From the NCBI GenBank assembly GCA_944390915.1, contig CALXRS010000013.1, positions 1 through 47,064 on the forward strand: 47,064 bases of DNA, in the 5' to 3' direction. The translations under genes were made by a program, and so were the position numbers. Numbering within the stretch: the first letter of the stretch is position 1; the number at the start of each line of letters is the position of its first letter. Shown one piece after another: positions 40,621-47,064 of the stretch. The stretch comes from an uncultured Alphaproteobacteria bacterium. Lineage in GTDB: Bacteria > Pseudomonadota > Alphaproteobacteria > RF32 > CAG-239. Under the pieces are notes generated by a model. It saw only the letters and a list, made by a program, of their open reading frames with translations, was not told the origin of the DNA and ran no database searches.

Positions 40621-43437
40621 TTATTTCAGTTTTTGCCGCAGATAGCGGGCGGTGTAGCTTGTCTTTGATTTGGCCACTTCTTCGGGGGTTCCTTCGGCGA
40701 TGATTTTTCCGCCGCCGTCGCCGCCTTCCGGCCCGAGGTCAACGATATAATCCGCCACTTTGATAACGTCGAGATTGTGCTCGATAACCACCACCGTATT
40801 GCCCTGGTCGACCAGCGTCTGCAACACTTTCAGCAGCCGGTTGATATCTTCGAAATGCAGGCCGGTTGTCGGTTCGTCAAGGATATACAGCGTTTTGCCC
40901 GTCGCCCGTTTGGAAAGCTCTTTGGAAAGCTTGATACGCTGGGCTTCGCCGCCGGAAAGCGTGGTTGCCTGTTGGCCGAGATGGATATAGCCGAGTCCGA
41001 CTTTGCGCAGCAGGTCGAGCCGGTTTTTTATCGGCGGAATGGCGTCAAAAAACTCATAGGCTTCGTCCACCGTCATGTCCAGCACGTCGGCGATGGATTT
41101 GCCCTTGTATTTTACCTCCAGCGTTTCGCGGTTAAAGCGCTTGCCTTTGCACACGTCGCAGGCCACATAGACGTCGGGCAGAAAATGCATTTCTATTTTG
41201 GTTACGCCGTCGCCTTTGCAGGCTTCGCAGCGCCCGCCGGCAACGTTAAACGAAAAGCGTCCGGCGTTGTAGCCGCGGGCTTTGGCGTCCGGCAGGCCGG
41301 CAAACCAGTCGCGGATATAGGTAAACAGGCCGGTATAGGTGGCGGGGTTTGAACGCGGCGTGCGGCCGATGGGCGATTGGTCGATGTCGATGACTTTGTC
41401 GATGTTTTCCAGTCCGTCGAGGCTGTCGTATATGCCGGCCGGTTCGCGGCTGCCGTTTAACTCGCGGTTGACGGCCTTAAACAGGGTTTCCAGAATTAAA
41501 GACGATTTTCCGCCGCCGGAAACGCCGGTGACACAGGTCATGGTGGCAAGCGGAATCTTCAGGCAGACGTTTTTGAGGTTGTTGGTTTTGACGCCGCAAA
41601 GGCGCAGGAAATTTCCGTTTCCTTTGCGTCGTTTGCGGGGAACGGCAATTTCCTTCTGTCCGTTCAGATATTGAGCGGTCAGGCTGTGCGGACTTTGCAA
41701 AACTTCGGCCACCGTTCCTTTGGCGGTTACGTTTCCGCCCTGTTCGCCGGCGCCGGGCCCCATGTCCACCAGATAATCGGCGGCGCGGATGGCGTCTTCG
41801 TCGTGTTCGACGACAATCACCGTGTTGCCGATGTCGCGCAGGCGGGTGAGGGTGGCAAGCAGTCGGTCGTTGTCGCGTTGGTGGAGGCCGATGGAGGGTT
41901 CGTCCAGCACATACATGACGCCGGTTAAGCCGGAGCCGATTTGCGAGGCCAGTCGGATGCGCTGGGCTTCGCCGCCGGAAAGCGTGCCCGATTGACGGGA
42001 AAGCGACAGATATTCCAACCCCACGTTATTCAAAAAACTCAGCCGGTCGATAATTTCTTTTAAGATTTTGCGGGCGATTTCCTTTTTTTGCGGGTTTAGT
42101 TTTTCTTCCGCCGTTTCAAACCATTCCTTGGCCTGTTTTATGGACATGGCGGCCACGTCCATAATGTCCAGCCCGCCGATTTTAATGGCGAGAGCTTCCG
42201 GTTTCAGGCGTTTGCCGTGGCAATATTCGCAGGTTGCCGCAGACTGATATTGGGCAAATTCGTCGCGGGTGGCCTGCGAGTCCGTTTCCATAAACCGGCG
42301 TTCCAGATTGTTGACCACGCCTTCAAAGGGGCGGTTGGTGGCAAAGCGGGAATAATACATCGGCACGGGCTCGCCGCCGGAACCGTAAAGAATAACGTTT
42401 TTGGCGTTTTCCGGCAGATCTTTCCACGGAGTTTTCATTGAAATGTCGAGATATCGGCAAAGCGATTCCAGCGTGTCGGTATAAAAACCGTGCTTACGGC
42501 TGGCCCACGGCAAAATTGCCCCCTGAGCGAGCGACAGATTTTCGTTGGGCACAATCAGCAGCGGATCCATATAGAGGCTGGCGCCGATGCCGTCGCAGTG
42601 CGGACAGGCGCCGTAAGGATTGTTAAACGAAAACAGGCGCGGTTCTATTTCCTCAATGGTAAAACCGCTGACCGGGCAGGCGAATTTTGAAGAAAATGTA
42701 ATTCTGCTGCCGGAAGCGGCATCTTCGGCAAAAAGCAGGCCGTCGCTCAGTTTGAGCGCGGTTTCCGCCGACTGCGCCACTCGGCTTTCGATGCCCGGTT
42801 TGATGACCAGCCGGTCGACCACCACCTCAATGTCGTGCTTTTGGTTTTTGTTCAATTCCGGCAGGTTTTCGATGTCATAAACCGTGCCGTCTATTTTCAG
42901 GCGCTGATAGCCCTGTCGCTGCAGGCTTTCAAATTCTTTTTTGAACTCTCCTTTTTTGCCGCGGGCGACGGGAGCAAGAAGAAGGATTTTGCTTGCCTCG
43001 GGCAGGGCGATGATGCGGTCGACCATCTGCGACACGGTTTGCGATTCGATGGGCAATCCCGTTGCCGGCGAATAGGGCGTTCCCGCCCGCGCCCACAAAA
43101 GGCGCATATAATCATAGATTTCGGTAACCGTGCCGACGGTCGAGCGCGGATTGTGCGAAGTTGTCTTCTGTTCGATCGAAATGGCAGGTGACAGGCCTTC
43201 GATCGAGTCGACGTCGGGTTTTTTCATCAGTTCGAGAAATTGTCTGGCGTAAGCGGACAGGCTTTCCACATAACGGCGCTGTCCTTCGGCGTAAACGGTG
43301 TCGAAAGCAAGCGACGATTTGCCCGATCCCGACAAACCGGTGACGACCGTCAGCCTGTTTTTGGGAATGTCGATATCGATATTTTTCAAGTTGTGTTCGC
43401 GCGCGCCTCTGATCTCTATAAATTTGCTCTCCGCCAT
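40621..43437 (-). CDS. uvrA: UvrA, excinuclease ABC subunit A
   Basis: 938 residues from ATG 43437 (GGAG 8 nt before; the frame upstream to 43644 is not coding). UvrA recognises DNA damage and loads UvrB in nucleotide excision repair. Two ABC modules are present: Walker A in [13 protein letters not shown] near residue 31 and [13 protein letters not shown] around 640. The signature motifs are [12 protein letters not shown] and [11 protein letters not shown]. Zinc-finger cysteines are at CPHCDG/CEYCHG and [14 protein letters not shown]. It is divergent from the binding-protein gene and near ssb, as in many bacteria. Confidence 0.98.
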   Translation of the reverse strand: MAESKFIEIRGAREHNLKNIDIDIPKNRLTVVTGLSGSGKSSLAFDTVYAEGQRRYVESLSAYARQFLELMKKPDVDSIEGLSPAISIEQKTTSHNPRSTVGTVTEIYDYMRLLWARAGTPYSPATGLPIESQTVSQMVDRIIALPEASKILLLAPVARGKKGEFKKEFESLQRQGYQRLKIDGTVYDIENLPELNKNQKHDIEVVVDRLVIKPGIESRVAQSAETALKLSDGLLFAEDAASGSRITFSSKFACPVSGFTIEEIEPRLFSFNNPYGACPHCDGIGASLYMDPLLIVPNENLSLAQGAILPWASRKHGFYTDTLESLCRYLDISMKTPWKDLPENAKNVILYGSGGEPVPMYYSRFATNRPFEGVVNNLERRFMETDSQATRDEFAQYQSAATCEYCHGKRLKPEALAIKIGGLDIMDVAAMSIKQAKEWFETAEEKLNPQKKEIARKILKEIIDRLSFLNNVGLEYLSLSRQSGTLSGGEAQRIRLASQIGSGLTGVMYVLDEPSIGLHQRDNDRLLATLTRLRDIGNTVIVVEHDEDAIRAADYLVDMGPGAGEQGGNVTAKGTVAEVLQSPHSLTAQYLNGQKEIAVPRKRRKGNGNFLRLCGVKTNNLKNVCLKIPLATMTCVTGVSGGGKSSLILETLFKAVNRELNGSREPAGIYDSLDGLENIDKVIDIDQSPIGRTPRSNPATYTGLFTYIRDWFAGLPDAKARGYNAGRFSFNVAGGRCEACKGDGVTKIEMHFLPDVYVACDVCKGKRFNRETLEVKYKGKSIADVLDMTVDEAYEFFDAIPPIKNRLDLLRKVGLGYIHLGQQATTLSGGEAQRIKLSKELSKRATGKTLYILDEPTTGLHFEDINRLLKVLQTLVDQGNTVVVIEHNLDVIKVADYIVDLGPEGGDGGGKIIAEGTPEEVAKSKTSYTARYLRQKLK

Positions 43438-43616
43438 CTTTTTTCTCCGTTGCCGAAATATAAACGGAAAAGAACAAAAAGGCAACAAAAAAGCAGGTCG
43501 GCCGGCAGGGCGCGGCAGATTTGTGTCGATAAAAGGCATTCCCCGCTTGCACGCGGTCGGCAAATGTATTAAACTTATCGACAGTTTGGAAAAACGGTTC
43601 ATAACGGAAGATGGGT

Positions 43617-44735
43617 GTGAATTATAAATACATATTGTCGGCATTGTTTGTTTTCGGGCTTGCCGCCTTTTCGGCGCGGGCAGATATGAATGTTGCCGTC
43701 ATCACGCCGACTTCGGGCGATTTCAAATATTTCAGCGAAGAACTTATTAACGGCGCCAAGGTGGCCGTTGACGAGATTAACGAAACGGGCGGGCTGCAGG
43801 GCAAAAAGGTGAATCTGGTGCAAATTGACGACCCCTGCGACGACACGTTGTCGCTGACAACGGCGGAAATGATTGCCGTCAACCGTTCGTCTGCCGATAA
43901 AATGCAGCTGGTTATCGGCCCGCAATGCTACCATCAGACGGAAAAAATAGCCCGATTGTTCGCCGCGGCGAAAATTTTTCAGATTCATCCCACCGGCAGC
44001 AGCCGCGCGCTGTATCTCGAACCGCATCCGCAGGTAGTGGAGATGGTCGGTTTTACGGAACAGCAGGGGATAGATTTTTTCCGCTACTATGCCAACAGTC
44101 ACGGGGCGTATAAGCTGGCGGTGGTTTACGACGGCCGCAACCCCGAATTAACGGAGATTTCCCGCGAGATTCAACATCTTTTTACGAAAGGCGGTTTAGG
44201 GGAAAAACTGACGGCTTTCAGCACGGAGTCGTTTGCCGGTGATGCCGATAAAATTGCCGAGCAGGTAAGGGCGCACGGCGCAGAGGCGATTTTTATGCTG
44301 GCCGATGCCGATTTGACGACGGCCACCGTTCTCAATCTGAAAAAAGAAAATCCGCAGATGAAAGTTTTCGTCAATCGTTATTTCGGCGGCCGCAAGTTTA
44401 TCCGCGCGCTTGGGAACTATGCTGAAGGCACGTACCTGATTTCTTTGCCGTCGCTTTCCGGCAACCCGAATTTTGCCGAAAATCTGGTTCGTCTGCGGTT
44501 GTGGGGGATTGAGCCCGAAGGGCTGATGGCCTACGGTTATCTGGCGGTCAAATTGTGGCAGCGGTTGGTTGAATCGGCCGGCAGCACCAATTATGACAAG
44601 CTGCAAAAAAAATTGGACGGGCAGCTTATGTCCGCCGGCTGGGGCAATGTGGTCTATACTTCGGGCGTGCCCGATCGTTCGCTGAAATATGCAATTTATC
44701 GTTATGAAAACGGAGAATATACACAAGTTTGGTAA
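43617..44735 (+). CDS. LivJ/LivK-type periplasmic binding protein
   Basis: 372 residues from GTG 43617, with GGAAG 6 nt before; ATG 43611 is in frame but has no spacing to that SD. A signal peptide ends near AAFSARA. The mature protein is a Peripla_BP_6 type: [30 protein letters not shown], then [19 protein letters not shown], and [15 protein letters not shown]. It should bind branched amino acids or another amide-like ligand for an ABC importer. No permease or ATPase gene is beside it. Confidence 0.85.
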   Translation: MNYKYILSALFVFGLAAFSARADMNVAVITPTSGDFKYFSEELINGAKVAVDEINETGGLQGKKVNLVQIDDPCDDTLSLTTAEMIAVNRSSADKMQLVIGPQCYHQTEKIARLFAAAKIFQIHPTGSSRALYLEPHPQVVEMVGFTEQQGIDFFRYYANSHGAYKLAVVYDGRNPELTEISREIQHLFTKGGLGEKLTAFSTESFAGDADKIAEQVRAHGAEAIFMLADADLTTATVLNLKKENPQMKVFVNRYFGGRKFIRALGNYAEGTYLISLPSLSGNPNFAENLVRLRLWGIEPEGLMAYGYLAVKLWQRLVESAGSTNYDKLQKKLDGQLMSAGWGNVVYTSGVPDRSLKYAIYRYENGEYTQVW

Positions 44736-44833
44736 AGTTGATAAAATTTGCTTGGCGGATAAAATGTTTTCTCCTATAGTGGCAAAAGCATTTAAGTAAA
44801 AGTAATTTAATTTTTTTGACAAAGGCAAAAGAT

Positions 44834-45307
44834 ATGGCAGGAAGCATTAATAAAGTTATTCTCGTCGGCAATCTGGGCGCCGATCCGCGCGTCAACACCA
44901 TGCAAAACGGAAACAAGGTTGTTACTTTAAGCGTGGCCACGACCGACACCTGGAAAGACAAGCTTTCCGGAGAGAGAAAAGAGCGGACGGAATGGCATCG
45001 GGTTGTCGTGTTCAATTCTCAGCTGGCCGACGTGGCGGAAAGATATTTGCGCAAAGGCTCGAAAGTTTATCTGGAAGGTCAGCTGCAAACCCGCAAATGG
45101 GAAGATGCCAACGGACAAGAGCGCTATACGACGGAGGTGGTTCTGCAAAATTTCAGCTCCAATCTGGTTATGCTCGACAGCCGTGGCGATGCCTCTTCGG
45201 CAGCCGGCGGCGATGTCTTTTCTTCTTCTCCCGCTTCGTCGGGCTGGGATTCCTCTTCTCCGGCCGGCGGGGCTTCAACCGATTTGGACGACGACATTCC
45301 GTTTTAA
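44834..45307 (+). CDS. ssb: Single-stranded DNA-binding protein
   Basis: 157 residues from ATG 44834 (AAAGG 9 nt before; the six-codon upstream extension is rejected). The OB-fold is clear: [55 protein letters not shown] Ser/Gly/Ala-rich linker of ~40 residues leads to the acidic tip DLDDDIPF that recruits partner proteins. It coats single strands in replication and repair. A terminator follows. Confidence 0.97.
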   Translation: MAGSINKVILVGNLGADPRVNTMQNGNKVVTLSVATTDTWKDKLSGERKERTEWHRVVVFNSQLADVAERYLRKGSKVYLEGQLQTRKWEDANGQERYTTEVVLQNFSSNLVMLDSRGDASSAAGGDVFSSSPASSGWDSSSPAGGASTDLDDDIPF

Positions 45308-45340
45308 GATGCGTTTTATATAAAATATGTTTGTTTTTGT

Positions 45341-45384
45341 TTGCGGCAGTTTTCCGGCAGGAAGGGTGCCGCAATTTTATTTTT
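45341..45384 (+). terminator. ssb terminator
   Basis: TTGCGGCA and TGCCGCAA pair across a GC-rich loop and are followed by TTTTATTTTT, 34 nt after the ssb stop. Confidence 0.7.
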
Positions 45385-45517
45385 ATCGGAAGAATTTTTA
45401 TTGAAAAATAGGATTCAAAATATTTGCTTATTGAAAAAGGCGGCCGCCGGCAAAAGAAAGATTCCGAAAACACGGAAAAAGCGGACGGGCACGAATGCGG
45501 GACATACGAATAAAAAA

Positions 45518-45546
45518 AATTATTCCGGCATAAAGCCGGAATAATT
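45518..45546 (-). terminator. Hairpin in repeat copy 1
   Basis: AATTATTCCGGC, ATAAA, GCCGGAATAATT: perfect 12-bp stem. On the minus strand it is followed by a T-rich run, so it is a proper terminator for leftward transcripts; on the plus strand it has no T run. Confidence 0.6.
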
Positions 45547-45667
45547 CCCAAAAGATTATAGAATATGTATCATGAAATATACCAAATACAAACTAGCATA
45601 TCAAAATATAAATAGCAAGAGAAATTTTTATATTTTTTCAAAAAAATAAAAACAGGAGGATTGGGCA

Positions 45668-45757
45668 GTGCAAATTGAAAAAGGCGGCCGCCGGCAAAAG
45701 AAAGATTCCGAAAACGCGGGAAAAACGGACGGGCACGAATGCGGGATATACGAATAA
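45668..45757 (+). CDS. Possible 29-residue basic peptide (repeat-borne)
   Basis: GTG at 45668 has a consensus AGGAGG 8 nt upstream. The peptide begins MQIEKGGRRQKKDSENAGK and ends HECGIYE, highly charged, followed directly by the hairpin. Copy 1 of the repeat has the same frame from IEKGGRR on but no SD-GTG ahead of it. The good ribosome site argues for translation; the low information content does not. Treat as a candidate. Confidence 0.35.
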   Translation: MQIEKGGRRQKKDSENAGKTDGHECGIYE

Positions 45758-45761
45758 AAAA

Positions 45762-45790
45762 AATTATTCCGGCATAAAGCCGGAATAATT
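45762..45790 (-). terminator. Hairpin in repeat copy 2
   Basis: Same 12-bp-stem hairpin, 244 bp downstream of the first and with the same minus-strand T run. Confidence 0.6.
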
Positions 45791-45911
45791 TCCAAAAGAT
45801 TATAGAATATGTATCATGAAATATACCAAATACAAACTAGCATATCAAAATATAAATAGCAAGAGAAATTTTTATATTTTTTCAAAAAAATAAAAACAGG
45901 AGGATTGGGCA

Positions 45912-45989
45912 GTGCAAAAAAGTAAGTGTTGTCGCAGGAAAAGGATCGTTTTTTTGCAACACTCAAATAATAACCCAACGAAAGTTTGA
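45912..45989 (+). CDS. Possible 25-residue basic peptide
   Basis: The second AGGAGG-GTG (GTG at 45912) opens MQKSKCCRRKRIVFLQHSN and stops at 45987-45989, inside the 75-bp repeat that recurs at the window start. Start signal and basic composition resemble the 45668 candidate, while the sequence is unrelated beyond the first two residues. Low confidence as a protein; it could be a leader ORF. Confidence 0.3.
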   Translation: MQKSKCCRRKRIVFLQHSNNNPTKV

Positions 45990-46004
45990 TTTCAAGATTA
46001 TTTT
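45930..46004. repeat. 75-bp repeat, inverted partner of 1-75
   Basis: See 1-75. Here it lies about 135-210 bp before the adhesin start, between the tandem repeats and the Fnr-like dyad. Confidence 0.85.
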
Positions 46005-46078
46005 GACATTTATCAAAATGTTATAAAATTTCCGGAAAAACAAGGGGGAGCCTTGAAAGCTGTCGCAAAAAAACGATC
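45944..46078. repeat. 14-bp perfect inverted repeat, 107-bp spacer
   Basis: GATCGTTTTTTTGC (45944-45957) and its exact reverse complement (46065-46078) enclose the Fnr-like dyad and the adhesin leader start. The sites also share a 22-bp direct similarity (45930-45951 versus 46061-46082, 19 matches). Confidence 0.7.
46003..46016 (+). promoter_or_regulatory. Fnr/FixK-like site upstream of adhesin
   Basis: TTGAC-ATTT-ATCAA is one change from the Fnr/FixK consensus TTGAT-N4-ATCAA. The dyad is extended by TT/AA on both sides (TTTTGA...TCAAAA, 46001-46018). TATAAA at 46021-46026 lies just downstream. An oxygen-responsive activator could govern the adhesin. A -35-like TTGACA is part of the same site. 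Confidence 0.4.
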
Positions 46079-46142
46079 GTTTAAGCGCATCGCCTTTTTG
46101 CTATGTATATTTTGTAAAATATCAAAGGACTATAGCCCATGA
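46053..46142 (+). other. Possible leader peptide ORF coupled to adhesin
   Basis: A TTG (46053) after GGGGGAG opens a 29-codon frame: LKAVAKKRSFKRIAFLL and so on, basic then hydrophobic, with its TGA (46140-46142) overlapping the adhesin ATG (46139-46141). The overlap would couple translation. TTG start and tight SD spacing (2-5 nt) keep the confidence low. Confidence 0.3.
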
Positions 46143-47064
46143 AAATATCTTCGAAATTCTCTCTTGCCCTGCTTGCGGGGACGATTCTCTCTACCCCGAC
46201 AATGGCTGCGGAAGAAAAAGAAATCACCGTCGATTACTTAAACTCCCTGACCGGCCCGAAAGTCACCTGGTCGGAAAGCGAGGGCACTTATCAGATAAAC
46301 CTTGCCGGCAAAACCTGGTATTATGATTACAATAAACCGGAAGGCTATACCGATGCCGCCGACCGTATTGACTATACCCTTAACTCGGCCAATGTAACCA
46401 ATGTTGTTTTTGAAGGGATGAGAGACAATTTCGGCGGAGCGATTGATAATACGGAAGATAACGGCGATATTAACATTACGGCCGATTTTATCAGAAATAG
46501 GGGTAGTTATTGGGGCGGAGCGATTTATAACCGTGGCGCCATCGGCGATATCGCGGGCAATTTTATCGGTAATTATTCAACTGGTGGAGAAGGCGAATAC
46601 GGCGGGGCGATTGATAACCGTGGCGCCATCGGCGATATTACCGGTGATTTTATCGGGAATTATGCCTATGTTGGCGGAGCGATTGATAACTCTGGCACCA
46701 TAGGCGACATTACCGGTGATTTTATCGGGAATTATGCTTATGCCTATGGCGGGGCGATTGATAACAATTTTACCCCTGGCATTGCTACCATCGGCGACAT
46801 CACCGGTGATTTTATCGGAAATTATGCCCAAAGCGAAAATGACTTGGCCTTCGGCGGGGCGATTGTAAATCAGTTTGGCAACTTCAACATCACCGGCAAT
46901 ATCTTGAACAACTACGCCCAAAGCGAAAATGCTCAAGCCTATGGCGGAGCGATCCTGTCTACAATCGGCGCGGATGAGAATACCATGGAAGTCACGGCCT
47001 CAAGCGTTTCATCCAAAGGGCAGGATATTTTTCTTTCCGGCAATTATACGGAAGATACCCGCGG
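46139..47064 (+). CDS. Pmp-like repeat adhesin/autotransporter, 5' part
   Basis: 308 codons are open from ATG 46139 to the window end with no stop; the gene continues beyond. A signal peptide ends near STPTMAA. After a ~75-residue lead-in (KTWYYDYNKPEG), residues ~100-290 are seven repeats of about 24 residues, best seen as GGAIDN-x-G-x-IGDITGDFIGNYA. Each has both GGAI and FxxN, the pair that defines chlamydial polymorphic membrane proteins and related beta-helix passenger domains. A C-terminal beta-barrel would be expected outside the window. It should be exported to the surface and could bind host or neighbouring cells. Upstream are a Fnr-like dyad, repeats and a possible leader ORF. Confidence 0.85.
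   Translation, partial: MKISSKFSLALLAGTILSTPTMAAEEKEITVDYLNSLTGPKVTWSESEGTYQINLAGKTWYYDYNKPEGYTDAADRIDYTLNSANVTNVVFEGMRDNFGGAIDNTEDNGDINITADFIRNRGSYWGGAIYNRGAIGDIAGNFIGNYSTGGEGEYGGAIDNRGAIGDITGDFIGNYAYVGGAIDNSGTIGDITGDFIGNYAYAYGGAIDNNFTPGIATIGDITGDFIGNYAQSENDLAFGGAIVNQFGNFNITGNILNNYAQSENAQAYGGAILSTIGADENTMEVTASSVSSKGQDIFLSGNYTEDTR

Larger units (their letters stand above)
45430..45917. repeat. Two tandem 244-bp repeats
   Basis: Copy 1 is 45430-45673 and copy 2 is 45674-45917; offset 244 bp, nearly identical. Each has, in order, a GC-rich coding-like piece (AAAGGCGGCCGCCGG onward), a TAA, a 12-bp-stem hairpin, an A/T-rich segment with CATGAAATATACC, then AGGAGG and GTG. The downstream edge of copy 2 gives a third AGGAGG-GTG that runs into different sequence. 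With the terminator before and the leader after, this accounts for most of the 830 bp between ssb and the adhesin. Confidence 0.9.

Noticed and set aside
43438-43644. 69-codon N-terminal extension of uvrA
   Set aside because: No family match, no SD; MAESKF at 43437 has SD and matches the family start.
45430-45917. CRISPR array or IS element
   Set aside because: Only two contiguous 244-bp units, no spacers, no transposase and no terminal inverted repeats.

Overview
The window looks like a chromosomal segment of a fermentative alphaproteobacterium, probably an uncultured, host- or gut-associated lineage. The evidence is the alphaproteobacterial plsY-dprA-topA block, a DUF4167 protein, RpoH with its typical box, AsnS, UvrA and ClpPX, together with a full-length AdhE, a eukaryote/archaeal-type ProRS and surface adhesin genes. 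The lineage call is inference; there is no rRNA gene here.

Layout. 1-1100 is a worn accessory edge: one arm of a 75-bp repeat whose inverted partner lies at 45.9 kb, an IS200-type tnpA remnant, tRNA-Glu, a 3' relic of fabZ and a short tandem repeat. 1147-7518 is a surface-glycan island: an XRE regulator, divergent from an RgpF-like protein and a three-module GT4/pyruvyltransferase, then a Stealth-GT2 fusion preceded by a folded RNA leader ending in a terminator. 7529-9061 holds a coupled pair, an unknown protein and a glycine-zipper lipoprotein. 9072-15542 is mostly housekeeping: asnS, a secreted protein, rpoH, a small protein, prmC, DUF4167, a membrane phosphoesterase and tRNA-Phe. 15842-19101 carries adhE, a second copy of an 87-bp dispersed repeat and a GT8 fragment fused to its edge. 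19193-27281 is accessory: unknown proteins, an ABC exporter, a PcfJ-like/LRR protein and a lipoprotein. 27471-36626 returns to core genes: clpX, clpP, csp, proS, plsY, dprA and topA. 36755-45307 has an EamA-like transporter, a HAD hydrolase, a restriction-modification pair, uvrA, a LivJ-type binding protein and ssb. 45308-47064 contains two tandem 244-bp repeats with tiny ORFs, a structured regulatory leader and the start of a Pmp-like (GGAI/FxxN) adhesin that runs off the window.

The two window ends carry the same leader sequence in opposite orientation. This suggests a family of surface-protein genes sharing one multicopy 5' control region. Within the window the most unusual material is that leader with its tandem repeats, the RNA leader of the Stealth gene, the repeat/GT8 junction, the PlsY with an AT-hook-like tail and the PcfJ-LRR protein. 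All functional statements come from reading motifs by eye; no database search or folding program was run.
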